Counted from the first letter of the stretch, positions 7,517 to 16,891 are shown. The stretch: DNA of 64,000 nt from Clostridia bacterium (GCA_017520505.1 JAFXFN010000001.1:39793-103792), one strand, 5' to 3'. Program-made: numbers and translations. Notes: a model not told the origin generated them from the sequence alone.

Positions 7517-8769
7517 TTTATTTTATCCCAATATGCTTTTGCGGCTTGCTCCGTTTTGTTTGAGCCGTATTCATAGTATATTCTGTCCTTGATGTCGTCG
7601 GGCAGGTACTGCTGTTTTACATAATCGTTTTCGTAAGCGTGAGGATATTTATACCCTATGCCGTGGCCGAGCGTTTGCGCACCTGCGTAATGGCTGTCGA
7701 GCAGGTGGTCGGGGATATTTTTACCAAGTCCCTGCGATATATCCGCCGCCGCACGCTCGTACGCTTCGAGCGCCGTAACGGATTTGGGCGACGTTGCAAG
7801 CATCACAACACAGTTTGCAAGCGGAATTCTCGCCTCGGGTATTCCGAGGGTGAGTGCCTGCTGACAGCAAGCGTAAGTTATTGCCGATGCCATCGGGTAT
7901 GCCGCACCGATGTCCTCAGAGGCAATTACCGACAGACGGCGCACGACGCTCAAAAGCTCACCTGCGCCAAGCAGCTTTGCAAGATAAAACACAGATGCAT
8001 CGGGATCAGATCCTCTTATAGACTTCTGAAGCGCAGAAAGCAGATCGTAATGGCTGTCGCCGTCCTTTGCAAATGCGCCTTGTCCTCTCATTGCATCGGG
8101 AATGAACTTATCCGCAAGCTCACGTGTTATCTCATTTTCTGAGGCATACCAGATATGCTCAAGCATACCGATGGAGCGTCTGACGTCACCTCCGCACACG
8201 GATGCGATATATTCAAGAATATCGGTATTACACGCAATGCTTTTATTATTTTCATTATTTAAGAGATTCAACGCCTTTTCAAGTCTTACGGCGCACATTT
8301 TCGGTGTGACGGGCTTGAATTCAAACACGGCACTTCGGGAAATAACGGCGCTGTAGACCGAGAAAAACGGATTTTCAGCCGTTGAAGCGATAAGCGTTAT
8401 ACGTCCGTCCTCGATGTATTCCAAAAGCGACTGCTGCTGTTTTTTATTGAAATACTGTATTTCATCGAGGTACAGCAGTATTCCGCCCTCTCCCATTGCC
8501 GAATCCGTTTGCTCTGCAATGCTCTTGACGTCGGCAAGCGATGCCGTCGTGGCATTGAGCTTGTACATCGTCATATTTGATTTTTTTGCAATTATATTGG
8601 CACTCGTCGTTTTGCCCGTTCCGGGAGGGCCGTAGAATATCATATTCGTAAGATACCCCGACTCCGTCATTTTGCGAAGCGAGCCGTTTTTGCCGAACAA
8701 ATGCTCCTGCCCTACGATATCGTCAAATTCCTCGGGCCTCATTCTGTCAGCCAATGGACGTATTATCAT
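7513..8769 (-). CDS. rarA: Replication-associated recombination protein A (RarA/MgsA-type AAA+ ATPase)
   Basis: 418 residues. AAA+ ATPase related to clamp loaders that acts at stalled replication forks. Walker A GPPGTGKTT is at about residues 48-56 and the Walker B motif is LLYLDEIQYF, followed by a sensor-1 region (IASTAENPFF) and the C-terminal tetramerisation region, including EDIGAAYPMA and HYAGAQTLGHGIGYKYPH. Length fits the family (about 420-440). The stop codon lies inside a dispersed repeat, so the last residues may differ from relatives. Confidence 0.93.
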   Translation of the reverse strand: MIIRPLADRMRPEEFDDIVGQEHLFGKNGSLRKMTESGYLTNMIFYGPPGTGKTTSANIIAKKSNMTMYKLNATTASLADVKSIAEQTDSAMGEGGILLYLDEIQYFNKKQQQSLLEYIEDGRITLIASTAENPFFSVYSAVISRSAVFEFKPVTPKMCAVRLEKALNLLNNENNKSIACNTDILEYIASVCGGDVRRSIGMLEHIWYASENEITRELADKFIPDAMRGQGAFAKDGDSHYDLLSALQKSIRGSDPDASVFYLAKLLGAGELLSVVRRLSVIASEDIGAAYPMASAITYACCQQALTLGIPEARIPLANCVVMLATSPKSVTALEAYERAAADISQGLGKNIPDHLLDSHYAGAQTLGHGIGYKYPHAYENDYVKQQYLPDDIKDRIYYEYGSNKTEQAAKAYWDKIK

Positions 8770-8829
8770 ATATTTCTCCGAAATTTATTTATACACATCA
8801 TAACACCATCACCGGTACATTCGAAGCAC

Positions 8830-8885
8830 CTGCCTTCTCCGGTGGGAGAAGGTGGCACGCAACAAGTTGCGTGACGGATGAGGTG
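8830..8885 (-). repeat. Dispersed palindromic repeat (CACCTCATCCGTC family), copy 1
   Basis: Read on the minus strand: CACCTCATCCGTCACGC, then a hairpin of GCAACTTGTTGC type, then GCCACCTTCTCCC-ACC-GGAGAAGGC. It shares its ends with the copy at 42204-42250. It lies in the 254-bp gap between rarA and the 5'-nucleotidase. Confidence 0.75.
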
Positions 8886-8966
8886 TTTGAAATCAATTCA
8901 TTACAATATTATACACCCACCGCACCGAATCGTCAAGTGAGGCGGTGAATTTTAATAATTAATTCA

Positions 8967-8995
8967 TTGACACGGTGTTTTTTGTATGGTAAAAT
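8967..8995 (+). promoter_or_regulatory. Promoter of the 5'-nucleotidase gene
   Basis: TTGACA (8967-8972), 17-bp spacer, TAAAAT (8990-8995), 28 bp before the chosen start codon. This placement also argues against a longer coding frame starting at 8967. Confidence 0.75.
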
Positions 8996-9023
8996 CGTCT
9001 TAATGAATATAATGGAGAATAAT

Positions 9024-10562
9024 ATGAAAAAAATACTTTTTATTTTACTTGCCGTTTCCCTTATTCTTTCATCGTGCTTCGACAATACAGCCGATGAAAG
9101 CACGAATGCGGAAACAAAGGCTGATGAGGTGATCGACAGCAGCTGCTTCCACGCAGATGATGACGATAACGGAAAATGTGACAAATGCACGGGCTCTGTT
9201 TTAGCAACGCTTGATTTTTATGCTATAAATGACTTACACGGAAAATTCGTCGACACATCGGCAAACGAGGGTGTTGACGAGCTGACGACATATCTTAAAA
9301 ACTGCACGTCTGCAGACGATCACTCCGTCATTCTTTCATCGGGCGATATGTGGCAGGGTACGTCGGAATCAAACCTCACGAAGGGTAAGCTTATAACCGA
9401 TTGGATGAATGAAATCGACGTCGTCAGTATGACGCTCGGCAACCACGAATTTGACTGGGGATGTGAATTCATAAAGGAAAACAAGGAAATAGCGGAATTC
9501 CCATTTCTTGCGATAAACGTATACGACAGAACGACAAAACAGCGTGCGGACTTTTGCACTCCGTCGGTTCTCGTGCAAAGAGGTAACGTCACAATAGGTA
9601 TCATCGGTGCTATCGGTGACTGCTATTCGTCAATTTCGCCTGACAAGGTTGAGGACGTTTTCTTCAAAACAGGTGACGAGCTGACAAACCTTGTCAAAAC
9701 GGAATCAACTAAGCTTCGTGCCGACGGTGCGGACATCATCGTTTATTCGCTTCACGACGGCTACGGCAGAACGAAAGGCGGTGTTTCGTCAGTTTTCGGA
9801 AATGAAATTGCATCGTATTACGACATAAGCCTCTCACGTGACGGCTACGTTGACCTCGTATTTGAAGGTCACACGCACAGAAGCTACGTGCTTAAAGATC
9901 CTTACGGTGTGTATCACCTGCAGGACGGCGGTGACAACCAGGGCATTTCGCACGTTGAGGTAGAGGTCAATTTTGCCAACTCAAACGTGAAGACGGGCAC
10001 GGCTGAATTCATATCCATTGACAAGTACGATTCATTGAAGGATGACCCCATCGTTTCCGAGCTTCTTGAAAAATACAAGGACGACATTGCGCAGGGCGGT
10101 CTTTCAATAGGAAATAATAAATATAAAAGAAGCGGCGATGAAATGCGCCGACTCGTTGCAGAAACGTACTACAAAAAAGGCGTTGAAAAATGGGGCAGCC
10201 GTTACGATATCGTCCTCGGCGGAGGATTCGTTTCGATAAGAAGCCCCGGTTATCTTGCAAAGGGCGAGGTGACGTATGCAATGGTGCAAACACTTTTCCC
10301 GTTTGACAATCCGCTCGTGCTTTGCAGTATCAAAGGCTCTGACCTTTTAAACAAGTTCATTAACACAAACAACTCAAATTATTTCGTTTACTGCAAGGAA
10401 GACCTCGGGCAGATAGACAAAAACGGTACATACTACGTGGTGGTCGACACCTATACATCGCAGTATGCACCGAACAATCTTAAAGAAATCGAAATGTACA
10501 GTGAAAGCATTTTCGCCCGTGACTTAGTGGCTGACTACATTGCCGCAGGTGGTCTTTCCTGA
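9024..10562 (+). CDS. Secreted 5'-nucleotidase / 2',3'-cyclic phosphodiesterase family lipoprotein
   Basis: 512 residues. The start at 9024 has SD GGAG and gives a lipoprotein signal (MKKILFILLAVSLILSSC). After a short linker with a Cys/His/Asp motif (CFHADDDDNGKCDKC) comes a calcineurin-like metallophosphatase domain: DLHGK, SSGDMWQG, TLGNHEFDWG and FEGHTHRSY supply the two-metal site. The C-terminal 5'-nucleotidase substrate domain covers about residues 350-500 (EVTYAMVQTLFPFDNPL). It probably dephosphorylates external nucleotides so the nucleoside can be taken up. It stands alone with its own promoter and converges on katA with 4 bp between them. Confidence 0.9.
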   Translation: MKKILFILLAVSLILSSCFDNTADESTNAETKADEVIDSSCFHADDDDNGKCDKCTGSVLATLDFYAINDLHGKFVDTSANEGVDELTTYLKNCTSADDHSVILSSGDMWQGTSESNLTKGKLITDWMNEIDVVSMTLGNHEFDWGCEFIKENKEIAEFPFLAINVYDRTTKQRADFCTPSVLVQRGNVTIGIIGAIGDCYSSISPDKVEDVFFKTGDELTNLVKTESTKLRADGADIIVYSLHDGYGRTKGGVSSVFGNEIASYYDISLSRDGYVDLVFEGHTHRSYVLKDPYGVYHLQDGGDNQGISHVEVEVNFANSNVKTGTAEFISIDKYDSLKDDPIVSELLEKYKDDIAQGGLSIGNNKYKRSGDEMRRLVAETYYKKGVEKWGSRYDIVLGGGFVSIRSPGYLAKGEVTYAMVQTLFPFDNPLVLCSIKGSDLLNKFINTNNSNYFVYCKEDLGQIDKNGTYYVVVDTYTSQYAPNNLKEIEMYSESIFARDLVADYIAAGGLS

Positions 10563-10566
10563 CAGA

Positions 10567-12033
10567 TCATTTACATCTCGGACGCATAGCGGCGGAAACA
10601 CGGAGCGCAAAATCCTTATCCGCCGCTTCAAAATATGAAAGCACACGTTTAATGATGTCGTGACGGCAGAGCTTCAGCTCTACGGCGATGTTATCGGCAA
10701 GCGTGTTCTTTTCTTTTTCCGTCATACCTCTGTATCTTTCACCCGCTTGTGTGAAATAATCGGGAGGTATAACGGGATGCGCTTCAACGCTTCCCTGTGC
10801 GCAAACGGGCTTAGGCGTCTTTATTTGCGAGACCTCAGGGCGGTTATTCGCAAGGCTGTTGGGGGAGTAGTTTATCGGACTCGGATTGAAAACGTACGTC
10901 ATTTCGCCGTCACGCTGATTGTTTTCGGGCATAAACTTCGGTCTGTTTACCGGAAGCTGTGCAAAGTTCGTGCCTATTCTGTAACGCTGTGTGTCGAGGT
11001 ATGAAAAAACTCTGCCCTGAAGCATTTTGTCGTTTGAAAACTCAATGCCCGGTACTATATTTGCAGGACAGAACGCCGACTGCTCGACCTCTGCAAAAAA
11101 GCTTTTGGGGTTTCTGTTAAGCGTCATCATACCGACACGGATAAGGGGAAAGTCACGCTCGCTCCACACCTTTGTGTCATCAAGTATGTTGAAGCTTTGG
11201 TGAGATGCTTCCTCCTCCGTCATAAGCTGAACGCAAAGCTCATACTTCGGGTAGTCGCCCCTTTCTATCGCTTCGTAAAGCAGCCGCACCGCAATATCGG
11301 GGTCGGCACCTGCTAAATATTCAGCCTCTTGTCTTGTTATCGTTTCGATTCCCTGCTGTGTTTTCCAATGGTATTTTACGTATCTTCTTTCGCCCCTTGC
11401 GTTTACCCAAACGAAGGTGTTTACGCCGAAGCCGTCAACGTGGCGGTAATCCTTTATCGTGCCTCTGTCGGAATAAAGCCACGTTATCATATGCGTGGCT
11501 TCGGGGGAAAGTGACACGAAATCCCAGAAGCGCTCGCTGTCACGCAGGTTTGTGTCGGGTGACGGCTTCAGTGAATGTATGACGTCGGGGAATTTGATAG
11601 CATCGCTTATGAAGAAAACGGGGATGTCGTTTCCGACAAGGTCGTATATTCCGTGGTCGGTGTAAAACTTCACGGCAAAGCCTCTGGGATCACGCACGGT
11701 ATCAGCCGAGCCCCTGCCGCCGATGACCGTCGAAAAACGCACGAAAACGTCAGTCTGCTTGCAGGGGGACTGCAGAAAATCAGCAGACGTGTACTTGCTC
11801 ATGCTCTGATAAGGCTTAAATACGCCGTATGCGCCCGCACCCTTGGCGTGCACGACACGCTCGGGCGTTCTTTCACGGTCGAAATGAGCCATTTTATCTA
11901 TAAATCTTACGTCCTCTAAAACAGCGGGGCCGTTTTCGCCCACGGTTAAAGTATTCGTATCATTCGTTATAGGTCTGCCCAGCGAATCCGTCATATAGCC
12001 GGGCATATTTAAATTGTGTTTAAAGTTATCCAT
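10567..12033 (-). CDS. katA: Catalase (haem, monofunctional)
   Basis: 488 residues, the size of small-subunit clade 3 catalases. The active-site block FDRERTPERVVHAKGAGAYG holds catalytic His62, and the haem-ligand block RVFSYLDTQRYRIG holds the proximal Tyr. It converts hydrogen peroxide to water and oxygen. Catalase is uncommon in strict anaerobes, although this genome also carries the oxygen-sensitive NrdD; it suggests exposure to peroxide. The start is supported by SD AAAGGAGG 7 nt upstream. Confidence 0.96.
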   Translation of the reverse strand: MDNFKHNLNMPGYMTDSLGRPITNDTNTLTVGENGPAVLEDVRFIDKMAHFDRERTPERVVHAKGAGAYGVFKPYQSMSKYTSADFLQSPCKQTDVFVRFSTVIGGRGSADTVRDPRGFAVKFYTDHGIYDLVGNDIPVFFISDAIKFPDVIHSLKPSPDTNLRDSERFWDFVSLSPEATHMITWLYSDRGTIKDYRHVDGFGVNTFVWVNARGERRYVKYHWKTQQGIETITRQEAEYLAGADPDIAVRLLYEAIERGDYPKYELCVQLMTEEEASHQSFNILDDTKVWSERDFPLIRVGMMTLNRNPKSFFAEVEQSAFCPANIVPGIEFSNDKMLQGRVFSYLDTQRYRIGTNFAQLPVNRPKFMPENNQRDGEMTYVFNPSPINYSPNSLANNRPEVSQIKTPKPVCAQGSVEAHPVIPPDYFTQAGERYRGMTEKEKNTLADNIAVELKLCRHDIIKRVLSYFEAADKDFALRVSAAMRPRCK

Positions 12034-12053
12034 ATAAAGCCTCCTTTACTTAA

Positions 12054-12082
12054 AGTATATTCAAAAATACTCTTTTGGTCAA
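12054..12082 (-). promoter_or_regulatory. katA promoter
   Basis: TTGACC (12082-12077), 17-bp spacer, TATACT (12059-12054) on the minus strand, about 20 bp before the katA start codon. Confidence 0.65.
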
Positions 12083-12136
12083 AGGCGCGCATACGATAAC
12101 GAAAATAAATTACGCCCAAAGGTCTTGTATTTTTCA

Positions 12137-12155
12137 TTATTATGTGTTATAATAA
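12137..12155. promoter_or_regulatory. Inverted repeat between katA and the transketolase genes (possible PerR/Fur-like operator)
   Basis: TTATTAT-GTGTT-ATAATAA is a perfect 7-bp inverted repeat with a 5-bp spacer. It resembles the A/T-rich Per box in composition but not in spacing. It lies 54 bp upstream of the katA -35 box, so a link to peroxide control is only a guess. The rest of 12083-12240 shows nothing clear. Confidence 0.3.
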
Positions 12156-12240
12156 ATAGGATAATTTCGCAAAAAACTATATTCAAGCGTTTTGTTAACG
12201 TATTGTTTACAATTATTGCAATAAAACACACATATTTTTA

Positions 12241-12269
12241 TTGACAAACGATAAAAAATGTTGTAAACT
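12241..12269 (+). promoter_or_regulatory. Promoter of the split transketolase operon
   Basis: TTGACA (12241-12246), 17-bp spacer, TAAACT (12264-12269). The 5' untranslated leader is about 65 nt and contains the inverted repeat CCACCGGCGGAGGCGG. Confidence 0.7.
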
Positions 12270-12341
12270 GTAATTGCTTACACAGATAGCGCCCACCGGC
12301 GGAGGCGGTATCAAAAATACTATGCGCCGGAGATAGGATAA

Positions 12342-13172
12342 ATGATGGATAATGCAAAGGTTTCAGAGCTTGAGAAGATCGCAAACGGCATCCGCCGTGA
12401 TATCGTGACTCAGGTATATTCCGCAAACTCGGGACATCCGGGCGGTTCGCTTTCCATTGCGGACGTTTTGACGTATTTGTATTTTGAAAAAATGAATGTT
12501 ATGGTTGACGATCCCAAGTGGGAGGACCGTGACAGATTCGTTCTGTCAAAGGGCCACGCTTCCCCCGCAATTTACGCAACACTTGCGGCAAAGGGATTTT
12601 TCCCGAAGGAGGAGCTTGTTAAGTTCCGTAATATCGAAAGCTTCTTACAGGGACACCCCGATATGAAGCATACACCCGGTGTTGATATGTCAACAGGCTC
12701 ACTCGGTCTTGGCATTTCCGCCGCTTGCGGTATGGCGCTCGGCGGCAAAACACAGAAGAAGGACTTCCGTGTATATGCCGTACTCGGTGACGGTGAAATT
12801 GCGGAAGGTCAGGTATGGGAGGCGGCAATGTTCGCAGCTCACTACAAGCTTGATAACCTGTGCGCATTTATAGACAACAACGGTCTTCAGATAGACGGCG
12901 AGATAACAAAGGTCATGAACTCCACACCCATTGATGAGAAGTTCAAGGCATTCGGCTGGAACGTACAGATGATAGACGGTCACGACTTTAACGCTATTGA
13001 AGCGGCTGTAAATGCGGCAGAAGCATTCAAGGGCGCACCCTCCGTTATCATTATGAAGACGACAAAGGGCAAGGGCGTTTCATTTATGGAAGGCAAAGCA
13101 AGCTGGCACGGTGCCGCACCCAATAAAGAGCAGTACGAGCAGGCGATGAACGACCTTGCTATGGCTGACTGA
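12342..13172 (+). CDS. Transketolase, N-terminal (TPP-binding) subunit
   Basis: 276 residues, the N-terminal half of transketolase as a separate chain. The thiamine-diphosphate motif begins at GDGEIAEG and ends at DNNGLQIDG; GHPGGSLS near residue 30 and KGHASP are typical. With the next gene it forms a heteromeric enzyme of the non-oxidative pentose phosphate pathway. A second ATG lies one codon later. The downstream partner starts 18 bp after the stop. Confidence 0.94.
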   Translation: MMDNAKVSELEKIANGIRRDIVTQVYSANSGHPGGSLSIADVLTYLYFEKMNVMVDDPKWEDRDRFVLSKGHASPAIYATLAAKGFFPKEELVKFRNIESFLQGHPDMKHTPGVDMSTGSLGLGISAACGMALGGKTQKKDFRVYAVLGDGEIAEGQVWEAAMFAAHYKLDNLCAFIDNNGLQIDGEITKVMNSTPIDEKFKAFGWNVQMIDGHDFNAIEAAVNAAEAFKGAPSVIIMKTTKGKGVSFMEGKASWHGAAPNKEQYEQAMNDLAMAD

Positions 13173-13190
13173 GAAAGGGAGGTCTTTAAA

Positions 13191-14135
13191 ATGGCAGATA
13201 AGATAGCTACAAGAGAAGCATACGGAGCAGCCCTTGCGGAATTCGGTGCTAAATACGATAATCTGGTCGTGCTTGATGCAGACCTTGCGGGCGCAACGAA
13301 GACAGGTGTGTTCGCTAAAGCATTCCCCGAAAGATTTTTTGACTGCGGTATTGCCGAGGGCGATATGGTAACTGTTGCGGCAGGACTTTCAACAACGGGT
13401 CTTATTCCCTTCGCTTCCTCCTTTGCAATGTTTTTGGCAGGCAGAGCGTTTGAACAGATAAGAAACTCCGTGGGTTACCCCCACCTTAACGTAAAGCTCG
13501 GCGCAACACACGGCGGTATTACCGTCGGTGAAGACGGTGCTACACACCAGTGCCTTGAAGACTTCGCTCTTATGCGCACTATCCCCGGTATGACTGTAAT
13601 TTGCCCCTGCGATGCTGTTGAAACAAGAGCAGCGGTTGAAGCGGCAATCAAATATAACGGCCCTGTTTACCTCCGCTTCGGACGTGCGGCAACACCCGTA
13701 CTGTTCGACAAGGAAACGTATGAATTCACTTGGGGCAAGGGCGTCGTTATGGCAGACGGCGACGATGCGGCAATTATCGCTTGCGGTACAATGGTTGACA
13801 TTGCTCTTTCCGCACGTGAGCTTCTCAAGGCTGACGGCATCAACGCAAGAGTTATCAATATGCACACAATAAAGCCCATCGACAAGGAGCTTGTTCTCAA
13901 GGCGGCTGCTGAAACAGGCGCTATCGTAACGGCTGAGGAGCACAATATCCTCGGCGGTCTCGGTGAGGCTGTTGCAGGTGTCGTTGCGGAAGCAAACCCC
14001 GTTCCTGTGCTTCGTGTGGGAACAGAAGACACATTCGGCAGAAGCGGTAAGGTTCCGCCTCTGATGGAAATGTACGGTCTTACAGCAGAAAACATTGCCG
14101 CAAAGGTAAAGAAGGCAATTTCTCTGAAAAAATGA
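13191..14135 (+). CDS. Transketolase, C-terminal subunit
   Basis: 314 residues: the pyrimidine-binding domain (FDCGIAEGDMVTVAAGL, whose Glu activates the cofactor) and the C-terminal transketolase domain. Start supported by SD GGGAGG at 13177-13182. Split transketolases of this kind are common in Clostridia. The stop overlaps the start of the TraX-like gene by 4 bp (ATGA). Confidence 0.94.
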   Translation: MADKIATREAYGAALAEFGAKYDNLVVLDADLAGATKTGVFAKAFPERFFDCGIAEGDMVTVAAGLSTTGLIPFASSFAMFLAGRAFEQIRNSVGYPHLNVKLGATHGGITVGEDGATHQCLEDFALMRTIPGMTVICPCDAVETRAAVEAAIKYNGPVYLRFGRAATPVLFDKETYEFTWGKGVVMADGDDAAIIACGTMVDIALSARELLKADGINARVINMHTIKPIDKELVLKAAAETGAIVTAEEHNILGGLGEAVAGVVAEANPVPVLRVGTEDTFGRSGKVPPLMEMYGLTAENIAAKVKKAISLKK

Positions 14136-14818
14136 CGAAATTTAAATGTTTAAGCAGATTTGCGCTTAAAGTTATTGCATTGCTCGCAATGGTCATTGAC
14201 CATTGCGGGCTTGTCTTATATTATTGGCTTGCGCATTTTCACCAATACCCCGAAGAGCTTTATACAGCCATGAGATACATCGGCAGAATATCGTTTCCGA
14301 TATACTGCTTTTTGCTTGCCGAGGGATTTGTGCATACGAAAAACGTAAAACAATATGCCTTTAGAGTGCTTTTGTTTGCGTTTGCTTCTGAAATTCCGTT
14401 TGACTATATGCTCAAATACAAGCCGTTCACGCTTGAATGTCAGAACGTTATGTTCACGCTGTTTTTAGGAATTTGCGCAATGTACTTTGCAAAAATGGTC
14501 AAAGACGGTAAATATATTTTTTTACCGCTTACGGCAGTTCCGTTTCTGCTTGCGCACTTCGGCAATACAGACTACGGCGCGTGGGGCGTTTGTCTGATAC
14601 TTTTGTTTTATTTACTGCGCTCATCCTCTGCATTTATGTACACAGGTGTGTCGGCGGTGCTGTTTGTAAAGCACACAGCATCAACTTTTGCCATTTTACC
14701 GATAATGATGTATAACGGTCAGCGTGGAAAAGTAAGGCTTAAATATTTTTTCTATGCCTTTTACCCTGTTCATATTATCATTTTGTGTGTTATAAGATAT
14801 TTCCTTTTCGGATTTTGA
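14132..14818 (+). CDS. TraX-family integral membrane protein
   Basis: 228 residues with about seven hydrophobic segments. The N-terminal LSRFALKVIALLAMVIDH and RISFPIYCFLLAEGF are hallmarks of the TraX family, named after the F-pilin acetylase but widespread in Firmicutes as chromosomal acyltransferase-like proteins of unknown substrate. Its start overlaps the transketolase stop (ATGA), so it is translationally coupled, although a functional link to transketolase is not evident. No conjugation genes are nearby. Confidence 0.85.
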   Translation: MTKFKCLSRFALKVIALLAMVIDHCGLVLYYWLAHFHQYPEELYTAMRYIGRISFPIYCFLLAEGFVHTKNVKQYAFRVLLFAFASEIPFDYMLKYKPFTLECQNVMFTLFLGICAMYFAKMVKDGKYIFLPLTAVPFLLAHFGNTDYGAWGVCLILLFYLLRSSSAFMYTGVSAVLFVKHTASTFAILPIMMYNGQRGKVRLKYFFYAFYPVHIIILCVIRYFLFGF

Positions 14819-14843
14819 CATATTTTATAAGTGACGATAAAAA

Positions 14844-14917
14844 GCGCCCTGCCCGTCCCCCCTCGGCAGGCACAGCCTGCCGCCCACGGGCAAAGGGCGC
14901 ACACCGCTTGCGGTGTG
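14844..14917 (-). repeat. Bulged-stem structured repeat family, member 1 (inverted orientation)
   Basis: Read on the minus strand: small hairpin ACACCGC-AA-GCGGTGT, then outer arm GCGCCC-TTT-GCCCGT, central hairpin GGCAGGC-TGT-GCCTGCC, a G-run, and closing arm ACGGGC-A-GGGCGC. The same architecture recurs at 29568, 33551 and 41064. Confidence 0.8.
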
Positions 14918-14936
14918 TAAATATATTGAATAAAAT

Positions 14937-14975
14937 AAAACACATATACCGCACGGTGGCAGTATATGTGTTTTT
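14937..14975. terminator. Bidirectional terminator between the TraX-like gene and ygiQ
   Basis: AAAACACATATAC pairs with GTATATGTGTTTT, with A-runs and T-runs on both sides, so it can stop transcription from both convergent genes. Confidence 0.75.
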
Positions 14976-14977
14976 GT

Positions 14978-16891
14978 TTATCTGTGTGTCCTTTTCGGCT
15001 TTTGTGTTTGTTTCTTAAAGGGCTTTGCAGAGCCTTTTTTTGTTTGCGGTTTAGTATTTTTCGTCTGCACTTTCGGCGCTTGGTTCATCGGGCGTACAAG
15101 ACAATCGGGAGAAAAACCGATAAGGTCCTCACGGTGGCACTTTTTAAGCGCATCAATGACCGTTTTTCTGTTTTCGGGGCGGTTGTACTGTAAAAGCGCA
15201 CGCTGTAATTTCTTTTCCTCGTACGTACGGGGGACATAAACGCTCTTGCCGTTAAGCGGATTTATGCCCGTATAGAACATAGTAGTTGAAACCGTACCGG
15301 GGGTGGGATAGAAGTCCTGCACCTGCTCGGGCGCATAGCCACTTTTTTTAAGATACACCGCAAGCTCAACAGCGTCGGCAAGCGTGCTTCCCGGATGACT
15401 GGACATAAGATACGGAACGAGGTACTGCTCCTTACCGTATTCACGGCACAGATCAAAATACTTCTTCTTGAATTTTTCATACACGGAAATATTCGGCTTG
15501 CCCATACAGTTCAAAACGTTCGTCGAGCAATGCTCGGGTGCAACCTTAAGCTGACCGCTTACGTGGTCACGCACAAGACGGCGGAAGAACGCATCGTTTT
15601 CGTCAAGCATAAGATAGTCAAATCTGATACCCGAACGGATGAACACCTTTTTGACTCCGGGGAGCTTTTTGATCTCATCAAGAAGCTTGATATACTCCGT
15701 ATGGCTTACCTTGAGATTTTTGCACGGCGTGGGTGCCAAGCATTTTTTTCTCGGACAGATACCGCTTGTTTTCTGCTTATCGCACGAGCTGTAGCGGAAA
15801 TTCACCGTAGGTCCTCCGACGTCGTGTATATATCCCTTGAAATTGGGCATTTTCGTTATAAGCTCGGCTTCTCTTACAACCGACTGTATACTGCGGGACA
15901 CAACGCTTCGTCCTTGGTGGAAGGCAAGGGCGCAGAAGTTACAGCCGCCAAAGCATCCTCTCGTGTGGGTAACCGACAAAGATACCTCCTCAATGGCAGG
16001 TACACCGCCGTCCTTTTCATAAGACGGGTGGTATGTACGCATATAAGGAAGCGCATAGACACGGTCAAGCTCCTCACGTGTCAAGGGCATCATCGGGGGA
16101 TTTACAACGAGCATTTTGCCGTCATAATATTCTGTCACAGCTTTGCCGTTTACGTGGTCACACTCTGAATACTGCTCTCCGAATGCCTTTGCATAAAGTG
16201 CTTTGTCTGTTTTCAGATTTTCGTATTCATAGCCCTTGACAAAATCAAAATGCACCTTGTCGTCATACGTTGTAAGGTATGCTGTGCCCCTTACGTCATG
16301 TATCTTTTTGACGGGAACACCGTCATTCAAAAGCTTTGCAATACGCAAAAGGATATTTTCACCCATTCCGTACGTCAAAAGGTCTGCACGGCTGTCAACC
16401 AAAATACTGCGGCGCACCTTGTCGTCCCAATAGTCGTAGTGGGCAAAACGGCGCAGCGATGCTTCAAGACCGCCTATTATTATCGGCACGTCGCCGTATG
16501 CTTCCCTTATTCTGTTACAGTAAACGATAACAGCCCTGTCGGGGCGTTTGCCCGCTTTACCGCCGGGGGAATAATAGTCGCTTGAGCGTTTTTTCTTTGC
16601 CGCTGTATAGTGCGCAACCATTGAGTCAATATTGCCCGCACTTACAAGAAAGCCGAGGCGGGGGCGTCCGAACTCCTTGAACGCTTCACAGCTTTTGTAA
16701 TCGGGCTGAGGGAGCATTGCAACCGTAAATCCCGCACTTTCAAGCACACGGGAAATAATTGCCGCACCGAATGACGGATGGTCAACGTAAGCGTCACCGC
16801 ATACGTATACAAAATCGGGAGCGCCCCAGCCGAGCGCATCGGCTTCAGCCTTGTTTATAGGTAAAAATCCTTTGTTTTTTTCTTTGCTCAT
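14978..16891 (-). CDS. ygiQ: YgiQ-family radical SAM protein
   Basis: 637 residues. An N-terminal cobalamin-binding-like region (about 1-150, FVYVCGDAYVDHPSFG) precedes the radical SAM core with CFGGCNFC (Cys313, Cys317, Cys320), where the three cysteines bind the 4Fe-4S cluster. Further Cys-rich text (CDKQKTSGICPRKKC) follows, and a C-terminal DUF3362-type region ends in a Lys-rich tail. YgiQ is widespread but its substrate is not established. It stands alone. Confidence 0.92.
   Translation of the reverse strand: MSKEKNKGFLPINKAEADALGWGAPDFVYVCGDAYVDHPSFGAAIISRVLESAGFTVAMLPQPDYKSCEAFKEFGRPRLGFLVSAGNIDSMVAHYTAAKKKRSSDYYSPGGKAGKRPDRAVIVYCNRIREAYGDVPIIIGGLEASLRRFAHYDYWDDKVRRSILVDSRADLLTYGMGENILLRIAKLLNDGVPVKKIHDVRGTAYLTTYDDKVHFDFVKGYEYENLKTDKALYAKAFGEQYSECDHVNGKAVTEYYDGKMLVVNPPMMPLTREELDRVYALPYMRTYHPSYEKDGGVPAIEEVSLSVTHTRGCFGGCNFCALAFHQGRSVVSRSIQSVVREAELITKMPNFKGYIHDVGGPTVNFRYSSCDKQKTSGICPRKKCLAPTPCKNLKVSHTEYIKLLDEIKKLPGVKKVFIRSGIRFDYLMLDENDAFFRRLVRDHVSGQLKVAPEHCSTNVLNCMGKPNISVYEKFKKKYFDLCREYGKEQYLVPYLMSSHPGSTLADAVELAVYLKKSGYAPEQVQDFYPTPGTVSTTMFYTGINPLNGKSVYVPRTYEEKKLQRALLQYNRPENRKTVIDALKKCHREDLIGFSPDCLVRPMNQAPKVQTKNTKPQTKKGSAKPFKKQTQKPKRTHR

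Noticed and set aside
7075..7592. Several overlapping reading frames on both strands encoding Arg-rich or Ser/Leu-rich repeats
   Set aside because: They are produced by the 57-bp tandem array, whose length is a multiple of 3. No SD, no domain, and they overlap the terminator and the rarA end.
14132..14818. Conjugative element indicated by the TraX-like gene
   Set aside because: TraX-family proteins are common chromosomal genes in Firmicutes and no transfer, relaxase or integrase gene is nearby.
15395..16168. 257-codon plus-strand frame inside ygiQ
   Set aside because: Shadow of the opposite strand; ygiQ has clear radical SAM motifs there.
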